Position numbers and translations under genes: made by a program
Shown here: piece after piece, positions 6,686 through 6,811 of the stretch
Position numbering within the stretch: position 1 is the first letter of the stretch
Layout of the letters: every line of letters begins with the position of its first letter
Origin: an uncultured Erysipelotrichaceae bacterium
GTDB lineage: Bacteria > Bacillota_I > Bacilli_A > Erysipelotrichales > Erysipelotrichaceae
Assembly (NCBI GenBank): GCA_910586285.1
Contig: CAJUGR010000097.1
Location: 1-6,811 of the forward strand
DNA length: 6,811 bases
Direction: 5' to 3'
Notes under the pieces: generated by a model
Told to the model about the DNA's origin: nothing
Seen by the model: the letters and a program-made list of their open reading frames with translations, nothing else
The model's database searches: none

Positions 6686-6728
6686 AAGAAAAAAAAGTCT
6701 TGCATAATTTCATAGTATTTGGTATTAT
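6681..6728 (+). promoter_or_regulatory. Promoter of the tRNA-Arg gene with A-tract and extended -10
   Basis: A -10 box TATTAT (6723-6728, five of six consensus) is preceded by TG at 6720-6721, making an extended -10. Seventeen bases upstream is a weak -35, TTGCAT (6700-6705), matching the consensus only in its first three bases. An A-rich tract (6681-6697) lies directly upstream, like the UP element found at stable-RNA promoters. The predicted transcription start is near 6735, leaving a leader of about 23 bases before the tRNA. The position right before a tRNA supports the call. Confidence 0.72.
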
Positions 6729-6757
6729 AAGTAGGCGCTGATAAAGCGAAATGTTGT

Positions 6758-6811
6758 GCGCCCATAGCTCAACTGGATAGAGCGTTTGACTACGGATCAA
6801 AAGGTTGCGGG
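6758..6811 (+). tRNA. tRNA-Arg(ACG), 3' end beyond the window
   Basis: About 54 of roughly 77 bases are present. The 5' acceptor strand is GCGCCCA (6758-6764). The D-arm stem is GCTC (6767-6770) with GAGC (6780-6783). The anticodon stem TTTGA (6785-6789) pairs with TCAAA (6797-6801) around the loop CTACGGA, giving anticodon ACG at 6792-6794. A 5-base variable loop (6802-6806) and the first T-stem strand GCGGG (6807-6811) follow. The window ends before the TψC loop. ACG reads CGN arginine codons after A34 is deaminated to inosine, which needs a TadA-type deaminase (known biology, not seen here). The call is secure for the visible part; the 3' half is unverified. Confidence 0.93.

Noticed and set aside
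6544..6757. A small gene or riboswitch in the spacer after subunit D
   Set aside because: No open frame with a ribosome binding site was seen on either strand. The structured parts are accounted for by a terminator, weak AT-rich inverted repeats and a tRNA promoter.
6758..6811. The tRNA gene as an attachment site for an integrated element
   Set aside because: tRNA-Arg genes are common integration targets, but the 3' end of this gene lies outside the window and no integrase or repeat is visible.

Overview
The window holds most of an operon for a bacterial V-type (A/V-type) rotary ATPase. All genes are on the + strand in the order I (5' truncated) - K - F - E - A - B - D. A rho-independent terminator follows, and then the start of a tRNA-Arg(ACG) gene with its own promoter. 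Nothing in the window is a mobile element, CRISPR array or foreign insertion. This is a core energy/ion-transport locus. A low-GC Gram-positive (Firmicutes/Bacillota) of clostridial or erysipelotrichial type is suggested by moderate base composition with many TTG/TTA leucine codons, strong AGGAGG-type ribosome binding sites, tight gene packing, a V-type ATPase of the ntp/atp family and a tRNA-Arg(ACG). I cannot name a genus from sequence alone.

Layout. Positions 1-1212 are the C-terminal, membrane-embedded part of stator subunit I. Positions 1225-1671 are the rotor-ring proteolipid K. Positions 1681-1989 are rotor subunit F and 2003-2590 are peripheral-stalk subunit E. A 106-base gap with a perfect 9-bp inverted repeat precedes the catalytic subunit A, whose best start is GTG at 2697. 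Subunit B (4466-5908) follows behind a near-perfect Shine-Dalgarno sequence. Subunit D (5911-6543) is separated from B by two bases. A hairpin plus T-run at 6566-6603 ends the operon. The 6544-6757 spacer has no gene. It holds the terminator, a set of AT-rich inverted repeats, and an A-tract plus extended -10 promoter for the tRNA gene that begins at 6758 and runs off the window.

How the genes work together. A and B form the A3B3 nucleotide-binding head, D and F the central shaft, E half of the peripheral stalk, and K the ion-carrying ring that turns against the essential arginine of subunit I. Two usual parts are absent here: the rotor-ring coupling subunit C (d) and the E-partner coiled-coil subunit G/H. 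They are most likely encoded upstream of position 1. The proteolipid K is the most interesting protein. Only its second half looks like a c-type hairpin with the ion-binding glutamate (Glu130). Its first half is an unrelated pair of membrane segments ending in an AxA motif that could be a cleavage site. The residues around the ion site favour H+ over Na+.

I did not find an undescribed system here. The findings below are second-look details within a well-known complex.
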